Source: Varanus komodoensis (lineage: Eukaryota; Chordata; Lepidosauria; Squamata; Varanidae). Taken from it: DNA of 64,000 nt. The stretch spans positions 5,547,167 to 5,611,166 of the forward strand of contig NW_025335985.1 of the NCBI RefSeq assembly GCF_004798865.1. The letters run 5' to 3'. The position numbers and the translations under genes were made by a program. This document shows, piece by piece, positions 9,108-20,925 of the stretch (the first letter of the stretch is position 1; each line of letters opens with the position of its first letter). The notes under the pieces are model-generated. The model had not been told where the DNA came from, ran no database searches, and was given only the letters and a program-made list of their open reading frames with translations.

Positions 9108-10977
9108 GTTGTGCTATAACAGTTGGTAATTTCCAGTGGATCCCCATTACAATAAATGGAGAGAGACTATCTCGTGGCAGAGGTTCTCCAGACTATCAAA
9201 AAGTATTTATATCTCAAGACTGTAACAAGAGCCTAGTTCAGATGAACATCAGATGTTATGGTAAATCTCTTCAGCACTTTGGACCTGCCATCTGCTGTGG
9301 GAATGACCCAAACCTTGGATTAGCCTGAGCAAAAGGAGATGAGCACATCCCGTTGTTCTTAGTATCAAAAGGCACACATGCCGGCGCCAATGTCCCACGG
9401 ATTGCTGCAAAAGAAGTGTAAGGAACAAAGACTTGGTGGAGCACATCGTGGCAATGTAAACTGTAGACTCGGGAGCCAGATCTGGAACAGGAGCACAGTG
9501 AGGACAAAGGGTCAGAGACTGCCTCCTGCTGCCTTCCACTCTGGTTCTGGTTCATATTCGGATCACTGCACTTGAGGGTAAAAAAGGAAAAAGAAAGCAA
9601 GAGATGTGGTTGCTAGCCTGTAGGTCGGCCCAGGGGACTCACTCATCCGAGAGACATGGTCCTTAATGGCCTTTACCTCCTGTTGGCTATATGTCACTGT
9701 ATCATCACTATAACCCCAAGATTAAGTCTGGGGAACCAGGTGCCCAAAATCCCAGGGGGAAAGAGACCCTCCATGCATGGGGAACCCCTCTTTTGCTGGC
9801 AATTGCCCTCCAAGTATAATTGATGAGGACAATGATGAGGGAAAGAGTTTACACACAAGGAAAATGACCAAAGCAGCTATGATTGCCCTCAGCTGGGGAC
9901 CTCTGATTGGCTGGAATCATTCTATGAAGAGAGAAGGAAAGTCACATCAAAGGGGAGAAAATGGCACCAACACATCAGCCAATGATGGGAAGAGTTGCTA
10001 CTTTGTCAGGGACAAAGAAGAAACATGCTGTCAGCGAGGTAGGGCCTTTTCAGCGCAAAAGGCCCAGCCCATGAACATTTGGCATTGGCCTGCTTAAGGC
10101 AGTGAACTAATTAATGAAAAATACTACACTTCAATTTATTATACCCTCAAAAAATTGGTTTCTGTACCTGTGGAAGCTCTGGCAATTTTCCATGGTCTTC
10201 TAGGTAAAATAAAAGAAAACATTGTCATCAGTTGGAAAAATAGAGAGAGAGGTTTTCAAGACATATTACATGTTTTGATACTACCCACAGATGCTCTTTT
10301 ACAACATACAATAATTGAAAATAATAAATGTGGGAGGTGTTCATATTAAATTCAGCTGAACTCATACTTATGCCATCTGGTTCAATTTCCAGTTTAACTC
10401 TCTTGGCCTTTATTCCACACACAGATTATACTTCATATGGCGTTAGCCTCATGGATATTTTTGTGCTTTTGTTACTAGGGCTGTGCCAATATTTTTATGG
10501 AGTTTGCTTTTTCCCTGCAAGAGAGGGGAGGGATGGACATGCTTACAATGCACCCATAGTCTGCCCCTCAGAAGGTATTTCCACACCTGATTGCAGCTTT
10601 TGTTCTCCCATTTCGTTCGTACTTGGGCTCAGCCCTTCCTTGTTGCTGGTGAAACTAGGCGGAATCCATCTTTGGCAAACAAGGGAAGCTCAAGATCACT
10701 GGGATACTCCAGACACCGTTGCACTGCTGATATTTTGCCCAATGCCTGGTGGCAGTTGCCGCTCACTTGGTACAAGGGAGAAACTCGTGTGTATCAGGCG
10801 GCAATTATATGAGAGATTTCCACAAGTTTCCCTAAATCTGCACACAGTGCTTAACTGTGCAAATGGGCCAAAGAAGGGCTGTTTCAGACAAGGCAGAGAA
10901 CTTGTGCAAATTGGGAAATGTGTGTCTATCACACTGCGATGTGGGAACAAGAGCATCAGAAGCACATGTTTGCCAAG
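9108..10977. other. Unassigned, contains a 275-codon unexplained ORF
   Basis: No recognised repeat in most of this stretch. The plus-strand frame 10328-11155 is 275 codons long, unusual for neutral AT-rich DNA, but its translation has no motif I know and its 3' part runs through an L2-type repeat tail (10980-11035). It is listed as an observation, not a gene. Confidence 0.45.
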
Positions 10978-10979
10978 TT

Positions 10980-11036
10980 CATTTATTTATTTCATTTTTA
11001 TACTGCCCAAACTCCAAGATTTCTGGGAAGTTAACC
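10980..11036 (-). mobile_element. L2-type LINE 3' terminal fragment
   Basis: On the minus strand the sequence has the reptile L2-like ending: a CTTGGAGTTTGGGCAGTATAA phrase followed by AAATGAAATAAATAAAT. Only about 57 bp is recognisable. Confidence 0.45.
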
Positions 11037-11038
11037 AA

Positions 11039-12215
11039 TGTTTCCAAATATTTTTCATGATGTTCCCTCACACTCATGTTCGAATGAGGCATGCTCACAT
11101 GTTTTGCAAGCAAATGCAAAATTCTCAAACATGCCTGGGTGAAATGCACAACTAAATGTGCATCAGGTATATACAGAATTCCCTAGAATTCCCTGTCCCT
11201 GTATTGCTTTCCTTGTGATGCAAAAACAAGACAGAGGGGTTCCTTCTTGCACTCCAAGATTCCCCTTAGTCGACGGTTTTGCATCCTGTCCTAAAAGGTC
11301 ATGAACAATTTCCAGTGTTTTGAGGAGTGGTTCGTTTTATGTGTATGCACATGCATCAAAATATTCAAGAAACATATTTTTATTTTGTACTTGGATCAAA
11401 CAGAACTTTGGGTTTTAAGTGCAATAATGTTAACAACATGGGAATGTTTATTATTCTTTTTGGACACCCACAGCATGGTATGATGGCATTGCTTAATTTT
11501 CAGAATTCAATTGGACTCAATTATGCTCAGCCATAGCCTGTAACTTGTCTAAAATAAAGGCAGGCTTTCAAATGCAAGAGTTATGTGACCGTTGTGACAA
11601 AAGAGCATCAAACGAGAATGATTTATTTCTGTATTTGTGTTTCTTTATTGCAATGTATCGCTTCTGAGCCAAAACGGCCCCCAAGCATTTTTTCCAATGA
11701 TTATGGCACATGATAGAAAATTCAGAGCATTCAGGGTCCAAACGTGGAAAAAATCCTGTTTTGAGCACTGTTCCTTTAGTCCTTGGGGAATGCATGGTAG
11801 TCAGCAACAATGCCATGGAAGACATTACTGAGTGGCTCATTAAAATAAATGGCTAAGCCACAATGAGCAATACTTAATTTTGTTGAATGGTGTGCTAACA
11901 AAAGAGGATTATGCCAGTCAGAATATGGATGCTTGAGGATTTTGCTTGCTCCATATTTTGATGTGAAAAGACCTGATCCGCACCTCCAGAAGTTCAGAAC
12001 TCAGGTATCATTCAGGTATTGCGCTTCTTTGCATTTTGAAATACAATTCTTGGTTAAGAAAGATAAACACAAAATACATGCAGAATTTGAAGTCAAAATA
12101 CGTTTAAGAATAAGTATGTTGTGAGAAAGTACATTCAAAATGCATATTTAAATAAGTATTAAAATACAAACTTTATGCAGATATGTGTACATAAAAGATC
12201 AGTTTAATGCAGAAA
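11039..12215. other. Unassigned AT-rich stretch
   Basis: AT-rich sequence with TGCATTTTG and AAAATACAT phrases around 12000-12200, similar in style to the AT-rich MITE family at 19.5, 43.9 and 51.2 kb, but without identifiable ends. No open frame of interest. Confidence 0.35.
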
Positions 12216-12469
12216 TTTATTATATTTATTTATGTTTATTTATTATATTTATATCCCACCTTTTTCCCTTCCAAGGAACTTAAGGTGGTTTACATAATTC
12301 TCCTCCTCTCAATATTATCCTCAGGACAACAACCCTGTGAGGTAGGTTAGGCTGAGAGTCTACAGCTGGCCCAAAGTCAGCCAGTTGACTTCATGGCTGA
12401 GCAGGGACTAGGACCCACATCGCTTGAATCCCAGTCATGTGCTCTTCACCACGACACCACACGAGCTCT
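12216..12469 (-). mobile_element. CORE/MIR-like SINE
   Basis: Minus-strand copy. The plus strand runs from TTTATTTATGTTTATT and TATATCCCACC through ACAACCCTGTGAGGTAGG and GGCCCAAAGTCAG to GGGACTAGGACCC (B box in reverse) and ends at CACACGAGCTCT. Diverged from the copy at 12749 but the same layout. Confidence 0.82.
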
Positions 12470-12748
12470 TAATATTTATCAACGATCGTGTGAAATGCAG
12501 ACATATCAGAAATAGTCTGATCAGTCCATCCTATTTTGGAGAGCTGAGGATATCATGCAAAACAAATACCTGTCTATTCCACACAGTCAGTAGTCCTGCT
12601 GCTGGGAGCTCTACTGTGAGAGGATCCTAAACAGCCAGTGCTCCTTGGATTCACCCCCAGCAGTTTGGAGAGGAGGAAGACGCAGGGTTCTCCCACTGTT
12701 TTCCCTTTCCTGATCCCTTCCTACTCCATCACCCTGGCCTTGGAGCTG
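12470..12748. other. Spacer between two same-strand SINEs
   Basis: 280 bp of unassigned sequence between two CORE-SINE copies in the same orientation. No recognisable feature. Confidence 0.4.
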
Positions 12749-12986
12749 TTTATTTATTTATTTTTCGATTTATATCCTGCCTTTTTCCTACAAAGGGCTC
12801 AAGGCAGCTTACATCATTCTCCTCCTCCATCTTATCCCCACAACAACAACCCTGTGAGGTAGGTTGGGCTGAGAGTCTGTGACTGGCCCAAAGTCACCCA
12901 GTTGGCTCCATGGCTGAGCAGGGACTAGAACCCAGATCCTCTGAGTCCCAGTCCCAGGCTCTTAACCGCTACGCCACACTGGCTCT
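12749..12986 (-). mobile_element. CORE/MIR-like SINE
   Basis: Minus-strand copy very close to the one at 8849-9107: it shares the phrases TATATCCTGCCTTTTTCC, ACAAAGGGCTCAAGGCAGC and CTCCATGGCTGAGC, and ends at CCACACTGGCTCT. The high similarity suggests the two copies are from one fairly recent subfamily. Confidence 0.85.
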
Positions 12987-14235
12987 CACCAGTGGGAGGG
13001 AATTGCACCACGCCAGCTCGAGGGCTTCTCTGCTGGCATGGGAAGTACCTCAACTTCCCCCAAGCCTTCCACTTTTCCGTGCCCTTTGTAGGCGTTCCGG
13101 TGGCAGAGAAGCATCGGCTGCAGGCCTCTCTTCAAGAAGCTGCCTTTTCTCCTCCACTGTCCTGATTCTCCCTTCATTCTTGGATCAGGAGAGCTGAAAA
13201 ATCCTATCTAACTGGGACGGCCCCTGACCTGGAGGCCACAGAGTTGCTGCCTCACGGGATCTGTAGTCACACTCGGTGGAATCTGCTGGTTTTGCATATT
13301 TGTGCACTTGTGTTGCATGAGAAACGCATTTAGTGAACAACCGAAACAAAGGGTGCATCCATGAAAGGCAACTTGGGCCTTTCCAGATATTTTGCCAGTC
13401 ACTCTGTTTATCCTCACCATTGGCTGTGATAGATCAAAACATTGGAGGGCACTAGCTGCCAGTCTCTTACATTCTGTGCATTCATGTTTGCCAATAAATA
13501 TACCCCTCCAAACCATATTGAGCTATAAGGGATCAATACCTAACTTTAATACATTCTTTTGGACACATTAAATCAAGTTATTATCCCTTATCAATTAATA
13601 ACTTGATTTAATCAAGTTAATACACGATTGATTTAATCAAGTTATTACTCCTTGTCAATAAGAGGTTATTGTTATACTTGTGGTACAAGTGCAGGATAGT
13701 GCAGTCTCACAACCCATTTTTTCCTGTGGCACTGCCAGGGGATGAGGATCATCGGATGTGAAATGTCAAGTGCTCACTCATTAAGACTTCTAATTCTTCT
13801 GGTATGCAAAGGATCAATATATGCTGCCCTGCTTTGTTACTTTCCCTTTCAGGCAAGGCTGTGCCCCTCACCTCTCCTGAGTCATGGGTTTTCCTGTCGG
13901 CTATAAAAGCGGTGAATCAACCTATTTCACAAACAGTGCATTATTTCCAAACCAGTTCTTACCATGTACCACCTTGCCTCACAAAAAGTCAACCACTTCA
14001 AATTAATCCTGGTAGCTTTGCTCTTAGCAATATGACAGGAAACTGTTCGCTCTTCATTCCTGAGTGAGGTCAGGCAGTGGGAAAAGGCAAAGCTTTTCCT
14101 GAGGGAGAAATTGGCAATTGCCACCAAATTTTGCTGTGCTCCCGCAATTGTGGGTGCTCCTGCTCTCAGAGTGTGGATAAAACTGTTGAAATGTCTCTGG
14201 TGTGGAAGGAAATGAATGGTGGTTTGCATGTATGT
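12987..14235. other. Unassigned apart from the AT-rich fold-back
   Basis: No gene or known repeat apart from the inverted repeats at 13567-13647. Minus-strand frames of 102 codons (13208-13516) and 144 codons (13927-14361, running into the BovB) show no known domain. Confidence 0.45.
13567..13647. repeat. AT-rich fold-back: three mutually complementary arms
   Basis: Arm 1 (13567-13583, ATTAAATCAAGTTATTA) and arm 2 (13596-13612) are perfect 17-bp reverse complements with a 12-bp loop. Arm 3 (13629-13647) is again complementary to arm 2 with one mismatch over 19 bp. Arm 1 plus its 3' flank (13573-13597) recurs as a direct copy from 13637 with about three changes. The stretch can form alternative hairpins. 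Confidence 0.85.
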
Positions 14236-14247
14236 AAGCTGTTGCAG

Positions 14248-14910
14248 ATTGTGGCATCCGGTCCTCTCACTTCCTGGCAAACAGATGGGGAAGAAATGGA
14301 GGTAGTGACAGATTTTATTTTCCTGGGCTCCAAGATCACCGCAGATGGGGACTGCAGCCAAGAAATTAAAAGATGCTTGCTCCTGGGGAGGAAAGCTATG
14401 GCAAATCTAGACAGCATACTAAAAAGCAGAGACATCACCCTGCCAACAAAAGCGCGTATAGTCAAGGCTATGGTTTTCCCAGTTGCAATGTATGGCTGTG
14501 AAAACTGAGCGCAAAAGGATTGAGGCCTTTGTACTGTGGTGCTGGAGGAGACTCCTGTGAATCCCTTGGACTGCAAGGCGATCAAACCGATCAGTCCTAG
14601 AGGAGATCAACCCTGAATGCTCTTTAGAAGGCCTGATACTGAAGATGAAACTCAAATACATTGGCCACCTAATGAGAAGGAAGGACTCCCTGGAGAAGAG
14701 TCTAATGCTGGGAACAATAGATGGCAAAAGAAGAAGGATGATGTGGCTAGATGGAGTCACGGCAGAGGATGAGGTGGCTAGATGGAGTCACTGAAGCAGT
14801 TGGTGTGAGCTTGAGTGGACTCTGGGGGATGGTGGAGGACAGGAGGGCCTGGAGGAATGTTGTCCATGGGGTCGCGATGGGTCGGACACGACTTTGCGAC
14901 TAACAACAAC
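14248..14910 (+). mobile_element. BovB LINE 3' end, 5'-truncated insertion
   Basis: The plus strand encodes the BovB C-terminus: VASGPLTSWQTDGEEMEVV, TDFIFLGSKITADGDCSQEI, KRCLLLGRKAMANLDSI, SRDITLPTKARIVKAMVFPV and MYGCEN, then after indels the GLILKMKLKYIGHLMRRKDSL-type block. It ends with GGTCGGACACGACTTTGCGA and an ACAACAAC tail. Probable duplicated target sites are AAGCTGTTGCAG (14236-14247) and AAGCTGCTGTAG (14911-14922), 10 of 12 bases equal. A 31-bp tandem duplication is inside (14735 and 14766 starts). The frame breaks after MYGCEN, so it is inactive. Confidence 0.9.
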
Positions 14911-14922
14911 AAGCTGCTGTAG

Positions 14923-17900
14923 TAAGTCAGCTGAAGTCATGAACACACATGCAAATTTGGAGGGCTGAGTCTGGCAAGCAGAAGAGGAGTTTCAAGGAAA
15001 GCAGAGGGGATTTCTTGAATGCTTGGAGGGCTCAAGGCAAATTTTCACGACGGGCGACCTGCCTATCACATCAGAGCATATTCTTGCAATATGTGGCTTC
15101 ACGGCAGCTTTGGTCATTTTGAGGTTGTCCTCTCATCAGCTTGGGATCCAGTGCCTTAGAACAGTCACTGGATCATAGGATTCCTCTGATACATAGAAGT
15201 TGACAGTTCTTCAGCAGAACGTGAAGAGCTTTCTCTGAAGCTAGAATTGCTATTTTTTATCACTTATTTTGATTTGTTTAAAAACACTGATGAAGGAAAA
15301 GGAAGATGACAAGTACGGTTTTCTGGATAATTCACAAGCAAAGCACCTCTGCACCTTCTGCAAATTAGACTGGTTTTGATCAAACTCATATTACGTCCTT
15401 CAAAGCTCCTGAGATATCCAAGCAGGAGACTTTCCAAAATGTTTCCTTGGGTTCCTAAATGTCTTAAGTTACAGAGAACAGCTTTCTCCTGGATGGGCTG
15501 CCAGAGGGCAGGCCTCTCTTGGTGGGTGTCCTCTCTTGAAGGACTATCCTCTACCAACGCAAAGAAACACAAGAAGGGAACTAGTGCCAGAGACTTGAAG
15601 TTGCCCAGCTGCAGTTAGCATCAACGGACACACAAGCCCCCGGTCACCTCCTTCCAAGGATGATGTGAAGTGCAGCCTTTCTATTTAAAAGACAGTGATT
15701 ACTTCTAAATTTGCATATATGCACATGCATAGTGTGCAGATTTGTGTCTGCTTTTGCCCATTTGCAGGTGATGAGTATTATTTCTGGTGAGGCAAAATGA
15801 ATAGGGAATACCCAGCAGGAAGTCCAGTTGTAGGTAGAAATGAGGCCACCAATAACTCACAGACTTGTCAAGGTCCCATGTTTCTTCCTTGCGGGATGGC
15901 ATGCATCATTCCCACGTTAGCCATTCTCTCTCTCCCCTGCACTTCCTTCCTTCAAATAAGAAAAGTGTGCATTTGGGTGCACATTTTTTTTAAGGTATAC
16001 ACATATACATTGTATACTTCCTTGCAATTGATTCATGTGTGAAACTGCTTTTTTGAGTCAACACACACCACATGATCATGAGCTTGGTATATATGAAATC
16101 TGGCTAAAAAAAAAAGGCAGGCCAGTTTACATATTCATTCAGGATTGCAAATAAAGTTCTGGTGCTTAACCATTTGAAATTACATTCTTGTTCTACCCTA
16201 GTTGCAGGTCTTGTCAGTTTTGCTCACTTGAGTCTGAAAAAGTTTCTTGTCTGGCTATTTATTGCCAACAGAATATCCAGACACCGGAGGGGACTTGATA
16301 TCCACAGCATAGCTTTACTAACAACTGAGATTAATGTTTGCTGAGAAACGGTATTGAGAAATGTCATTAGAGTTATGCAATCTTTCTTGAGATTCTTTCA
16401 GAGTTTGACTTACAGTAGGGCCACCCAGATGTGTCTCCAAAATTCACTTCGTGGAAAATTGGGTGGGAAGCGAACAATACACCAAAGCCCTTTGACTAGC
16501 TCCCTAGGGGTTTTTTGTGTGCGTGTAACATGTTTGAAGTTGTTTAGGCAAAACTTGGTGTCAGCTCCACTCAGGTGCAATGGATTTTATCTGCATGTAT
16601 GAAAGGATGACACTATACTAAGATATACCACTGTTTTGGCCATCAAATGTAGATGAGACTAGGAAGGCGCTGTGCTGCCATTCCCTTTTTGAATACTTGT
16701 GGACTTGGTGTCTATGGAACCCCTTGCCACAAGATCATTTCAAGTATGAAATGGGATAAAATCTTGGGATAAACCTCTTGGGATAAAATCTTCTGCATGT
16801 TTAGTTAGAAATAATTCCAGTATCCCCCAGCCAGCTGGGAGCTGTAGGCCTTATTTAGTCTAAAAATGCATAGTATTGTGCCTTTGTCATAAAATTATTG
16901 TTACCTAACTAGTCTCTTTATATGCTACTTACCTCAGTAGCTTGGAAATGAAGGCATAGCCATGGGTTTATTAAGCAATTTATATATGCAATGGGATTAT
17001 AGGATACAAATGCTTAACTTAACTATCCCTAATTAAACTTCATTGCTTACAGAAACCAATAAGAGAGCCTTTCTTGCTAATTCATTCCCAAAGGAATTCC
17101 CCTAGAACCAGTTTCCTGAAATGACAGCAAAGCCAGTGCCTCAACTAGGAATAGCAATCTTGCTGTGCTTTTCGCCTTGTCAACCCACCTGGCCAATCAA
17201 AGCAAAGTCAATCTCTCTCTCTCCCCCACCCCCCACCTTTAAACAACCTGAAGCCTTCCTCCATAAGCCACCCTAACAAAAGCACCACAACAGAGAAGCA
17301 ACTGTGCATAACACCAAATTCAACCTCTGACCTGCTCAGATACATTAGAACCCCACACAGCTCATACCAAGTATTTAAACAGAACAAAACTTAAGCAGGT
17401 GTAATTGAAATGTTTCTCTGTGGTATGTTTTCTGCAACACATTTGATTTTAAGGACAATTCCAAGCAATCCCATGGAGAACTGTGTGCGTTACACAAAGT
17501 GCAAAAAGGAAGGGCATTGTGACATTACCCTGTTTTAACATTTTTGGGATAAAGGGGAAATTAACAATTCTGCATCCCCTCCACCTCCCAGGGAACTGCA
17601 TTCATTTAAAACTTTTCTAGACTGTCCCTTTACCAAAGCCTTGGGACTGTGAAAATGTAAAATAAAACACAGAGTCCTAAAAATTCAACTAACAATAAAA
17701 CCCCAATTTAAACAATCAGGTCTTAAACATTGGGAAAATAAAAAGGTTTGATGCAAGTAGGCCTCCCAAACCTTCCTCTGTGGAAGATAGGTGCAGTGAT
17801 GCTTTCCTTGTTTCCCCGACAGCACCAAAAGCGGCAGTGAGAATTACATGCGTGTGCGCCTCTCTGTGTTCCCCATGACATGTGTCATGTCTGAAGGCTT

Positions 17901-19223
17901 CTTGATGAGGGCAGAGTTCATCCCTAATTCCTCATGATGCTGCAGCCTAAAACCATTTCAGCCTGCAAACTGAAGGAGACATGTGAATTTTTGCCACAAG
18001 CCATGCCAAGGCTTGGCTCTGGTGGGACCTGGCACTATCCATTGAATTTCATTGTCTGATGAGCCAAAAGAAGCAAGGGAAGCAAACTTGTCGCATCTGT
18101 TTCTGTTCTGCCACCCACTCTTCAATATATGGGCATGTGGGACTTGTTCTTTTCTTCCCTTCTCTATAGTTTAAGCCATTTGGTCACTAATGCATCTATC
18201 CCATAATTTCTCAATTTTAAAGAATGTTATCATAATCCAGAGTTTTTAAAAGTCCCAAAACACAAATAGAAATATGGTTGCTTTCAAACTGTTCCAAACA
18301 TGTGTACTGAGACTACAGATTGTGGGAAAAATCACAGAAGATTTCCAGGGGTATTAATGCACCAAGTCTCCTTTTATTTCCCTGTTGAGCTCAACGGGAA
18401 CAGACCACCTACAGCCTCAGTCCCTCCATCTGCAGGGCCTGGAACTCTTAAAAATTGTTGACTTGCATGACTTGCAAAAGAGGTTTAGCACCCAGATGTT
18501 TGAAATAATATAATCAAAGAGAATGAATTCTCTCTATAAAAAGCAATATTGAAAGCACAACACCCTGCCACTAGAGGAAGCCAATATTTGTGGCCTGCTC
18601 AGACGTCGCTGCAGCCATGCCCCTCTCACTGTTTCACAGGGATGCGAGAACCTGTGCTAATGTGGACGTTCCTTTAACAGAGACTTATCACTTGCCGTCT
18701 TCGCCATGCCAGTCCTTTGGATCCAGAAGTGTGCCCCACACCGAACAGGAGGGCCTTCTGTGTCGCTGCTCATTTGCTCTGTGAAATCTCCATGCTTTAA
18801 CTCATCAGAGCCGCCAACATGTCCTCAAATCATGTGCATTACACACGCACTAGACCTTTCGCCCACCGTTGCTGTAGCCCAGTGGCTCCACATGCTTGAT
18901 GCTCCCATGTGCATTTCCCAGATCTTCCAGTTCAGCCACAGGCACTGGGAAAGGGGCCAGCAGGGTGTGGTCCTTCCTTTTCCATGTGTTTCATGTATAC
19001 ACAGAGGGACAATGGAGGAAGTCTAGCGTGCACTGTAAAATCATGAACATTTGAATTTGGTGCTCTGTGAATCATGTGTGGGCAAAGATGCATTGCGTTG
19101 TTTGTGGCAATGAAGGCTTGCTTTTTAAGAAGCAAGCTGCCAGCACATTCATGAAGCGGTGGGACTCTCGAGTTTGCTTGGAGGGCTGCTGCTGTTGACA
19201 ATCTCTTACAGCAACCTTCTGTG
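14923..19223. other. Long unassigned stretch
   Basis: About 4.3 kb with no recognised exon or clear transposon. Visible small items are a CT run near 17213-17224, an A run near 16106, and AT-rich TGCACATTTTT-like sequence near 15970 resembling the MITE family noted elsewhere. Fragments such as 17640-17720 (AATAAAACCCCAATTTAAACA) may be old LINE debris but are too short to classify. Confidence 0.45.
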
Positions 19224-19463
19224 TTTATTTATTATATTTACATCTCATCATATTTCCTTTCAAGAAACTCAAGGCGGCTGACATCATTCTCCCCTTGCTG
19301 CTCTCAGTCTTACCCTCACAACAACAACCCTGTGAGGTAGGTAGGGCTGAGAGTCTGTGACTGGCCCAAAGCCACCCAGTTGGCTCCCAGGCTAAGGGGA
19401 ACTAGAACCTAGGTCACCTGAGCCCCAGGGTCCATGCTCTTCACCCCTGCACCGCACTGGCCC
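19224..19463 (-). mobile_element. CORE/MIR-like SINE
   Basis: Minus-strand copy with all parts: A+T tail at the left, CTCAAGGCGGCTGAC, ACAACCCTGTGAGGTAGG, CTGGCCCAAAGCCACCC, a changed B box region (GGAACTAGAACC) and a right end at CCGCACTGGCCC. More diverged than the 8.8 and 12.7 kb copies. Confidence 0.82.
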
Positions 19464-19504
19464 AAGCGTACCCAACCGGGAAAACATCTTTTCAACTAAA
19501 GTTC

Positions 19505-19871
19505 TAGGGATGTATGAGAACTTCATTTTGCACTTTGTACTTTCTAGTCTGAATAAGGCATCCGACAGACTTTCCAGCTGAGGTCTCTGAGTTTGCAGTG
19601 ATACGTGAATCCCAGAATGTGTACATTTGAACAATGAACATGAAAAAATGCATGTTTTTAAAAAATGCAGACAGATATGGGATAAGAATGGGTACATTTC
19701 ATGCAGAAATGATGTGTGCATTGTAAGAATGCACACAAAAATATGCATGGATTCTCATATGAAAAGAATAAAGAAAGCTCTCACCTGGTATGGAGCTGAG
19801 TTGAAACATGTTTTCAGATGAAACCTGAAAACCTTTGGTGAGCATGAATTTTGCAGAATTGCACATCTCTA
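19505..19871. mobile_element. AT-rich hAT-like MITE (TAGGGATGT ends)
   Basis: The left end is TAGGGATGTATGAGAAC and the right end, reversed, is TAGAGATGTGCAATTC, giving imperfect terminal inverted repeats of about 10 to 16 bp. The inside is AT-rich with repeated TGCATG and GCACACAAAAATATGC phrases and no coding capacity. The design fits non-autonomous hAT elements; no clean 8-bp duplication is visible, so the family call is tentative. Confidence 0.45.
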
Positions 19872-19987
19872 TATCATTCCCATCATTCCTGCCAGTGGTC
19901 ATGCTGCCTGGGGATGATAGACATTGCAGCCAAAAAACATCTGGCAGAACCCAAGCTGAGTAAGGCTACCATAGATCATAGACGGGA

Positions 19988-20056
19988 AAGATGTTGGATT
20001 GCATCTCCCGTCAGCCAGCCATGTTAAGGACGATGGAGATGTGATCCAACAACATT
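19988..20056. mobile_element. Fold-back MITE fragment, hAT-like
   Basis: Arms ATGTTGGATTGCATCTCC (19991-20008) and its reverse at 20030-20055 pair with a 3-base gap and a few mismatches. The sequence resembles the widespread reptile palindrome that contains GGACTACAACTCCCATC-like arms around a CCAGCCAGCATGGCC-like centre. Other copies or pieces are at 43303 and 47730. Confidence 0.5.
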
Positions 20057-20218
20057 TGGAGAACTACACATTCCCCATCTCTGCCATAGAGGGATGCAGT
20101 AGGGGGGACAGGTTGTGTTGGCTGTGCTTGCTCAGGCCACCTTGCAAATCAAGGCATGGCGGTGCATGTCTCTCCTAGCAGCAGTGCCAGGCTGCAGCAG
20201 GAGAAGCCTACCCACATT

Positions 20219-20785
20219 CTCATAGAATCGGAATCACAGCATAGTAGAGTTGGAAGGGGCCATAAAGGCCATCGAGTCCAGCCCCCTGCTGGTGCAAGAC
20301 ACCAAGTTATGCCATCCCACTCAGATGACGGTCCAGCTTCTTTCTGAATGTCTCTAGTGTGGGAGAGCCCACCACCTCTCTAGGTAGCTGCTTCCACTGA
20401 CCTAGTACTCTGACAGTGAGGAAGCTTTTCCTGATGTCCGGCCTGAATCTGGGTTGTCGCAACTTGACTTGATTATTCCTTGTCCTACACTCTGACATCA
20501 GCAAGAAGAGATCTTGACCCTTCTCTTTGTGACAGCCTTTGAGGTACTTACAGAGGGATACCGTGTCCCCCCTCAGGCTTCCCTTCTCAAGGCTGAACAT
20601 GACCAATTCTCTCCATCTCTCCTCATAGGGCAGTGTTTCCAAACCCTGGATCATTTGGCTGCCCTCCTCTTCACCCTTTCTAATTTTCCTGCATCTTTCT
20701 TAAATCTTGGCACCCAGAACTGGACACAGTATTCCAGGTGAGGTCTGACTAGTGAGGAATATAGAGTTCTGCTAGTCCAGGATGA
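20219..20785 (-). mobile_element. CR1 LINE 3' end, well preserved
   Basis: The element ends at 20219 with TCATAGAATCGGAATCA, the reverse of the CR1 ATTCTATGA terminus, followed by AGAGTTGGAAGGGGCC. A 115-codon minus-strand frame (20654-20307) reads LPYEERWRELVMFSLEKGSL, RGDTVSLCKYLKGCHKE, then TVRVLGQWKQLPREVVGSP and LETFRKKLDRHLSGMA. This is the standard C-terminus of CR1 ORF2. It is 5'-truncated near 20785. The frame is still open over its whole recognised length, so this is younger than the copies at 1, 4862 and 7191. Confidence 0.9.
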
Positions 20786-20925
20786 TCCACTTGCCCTTAG
20801 GGCAGAGTAGTTACCCTTTGGCCTTTGTTCCTTGACTGGCTATTAAAGGAAGCTGTTGAAGCATCACTGCTTAGCCTCACAGCAGTCCATGTCTAACAGC
20901 TGGTTTCACCCAGGGCCTTATTTAT

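Noticed and set aside
10484-11160. hAT-like element beginning CTAGGGCTGTGCCAATAT
   Set aside because: No matching right terminus and an L2-type tail interrupts the region.
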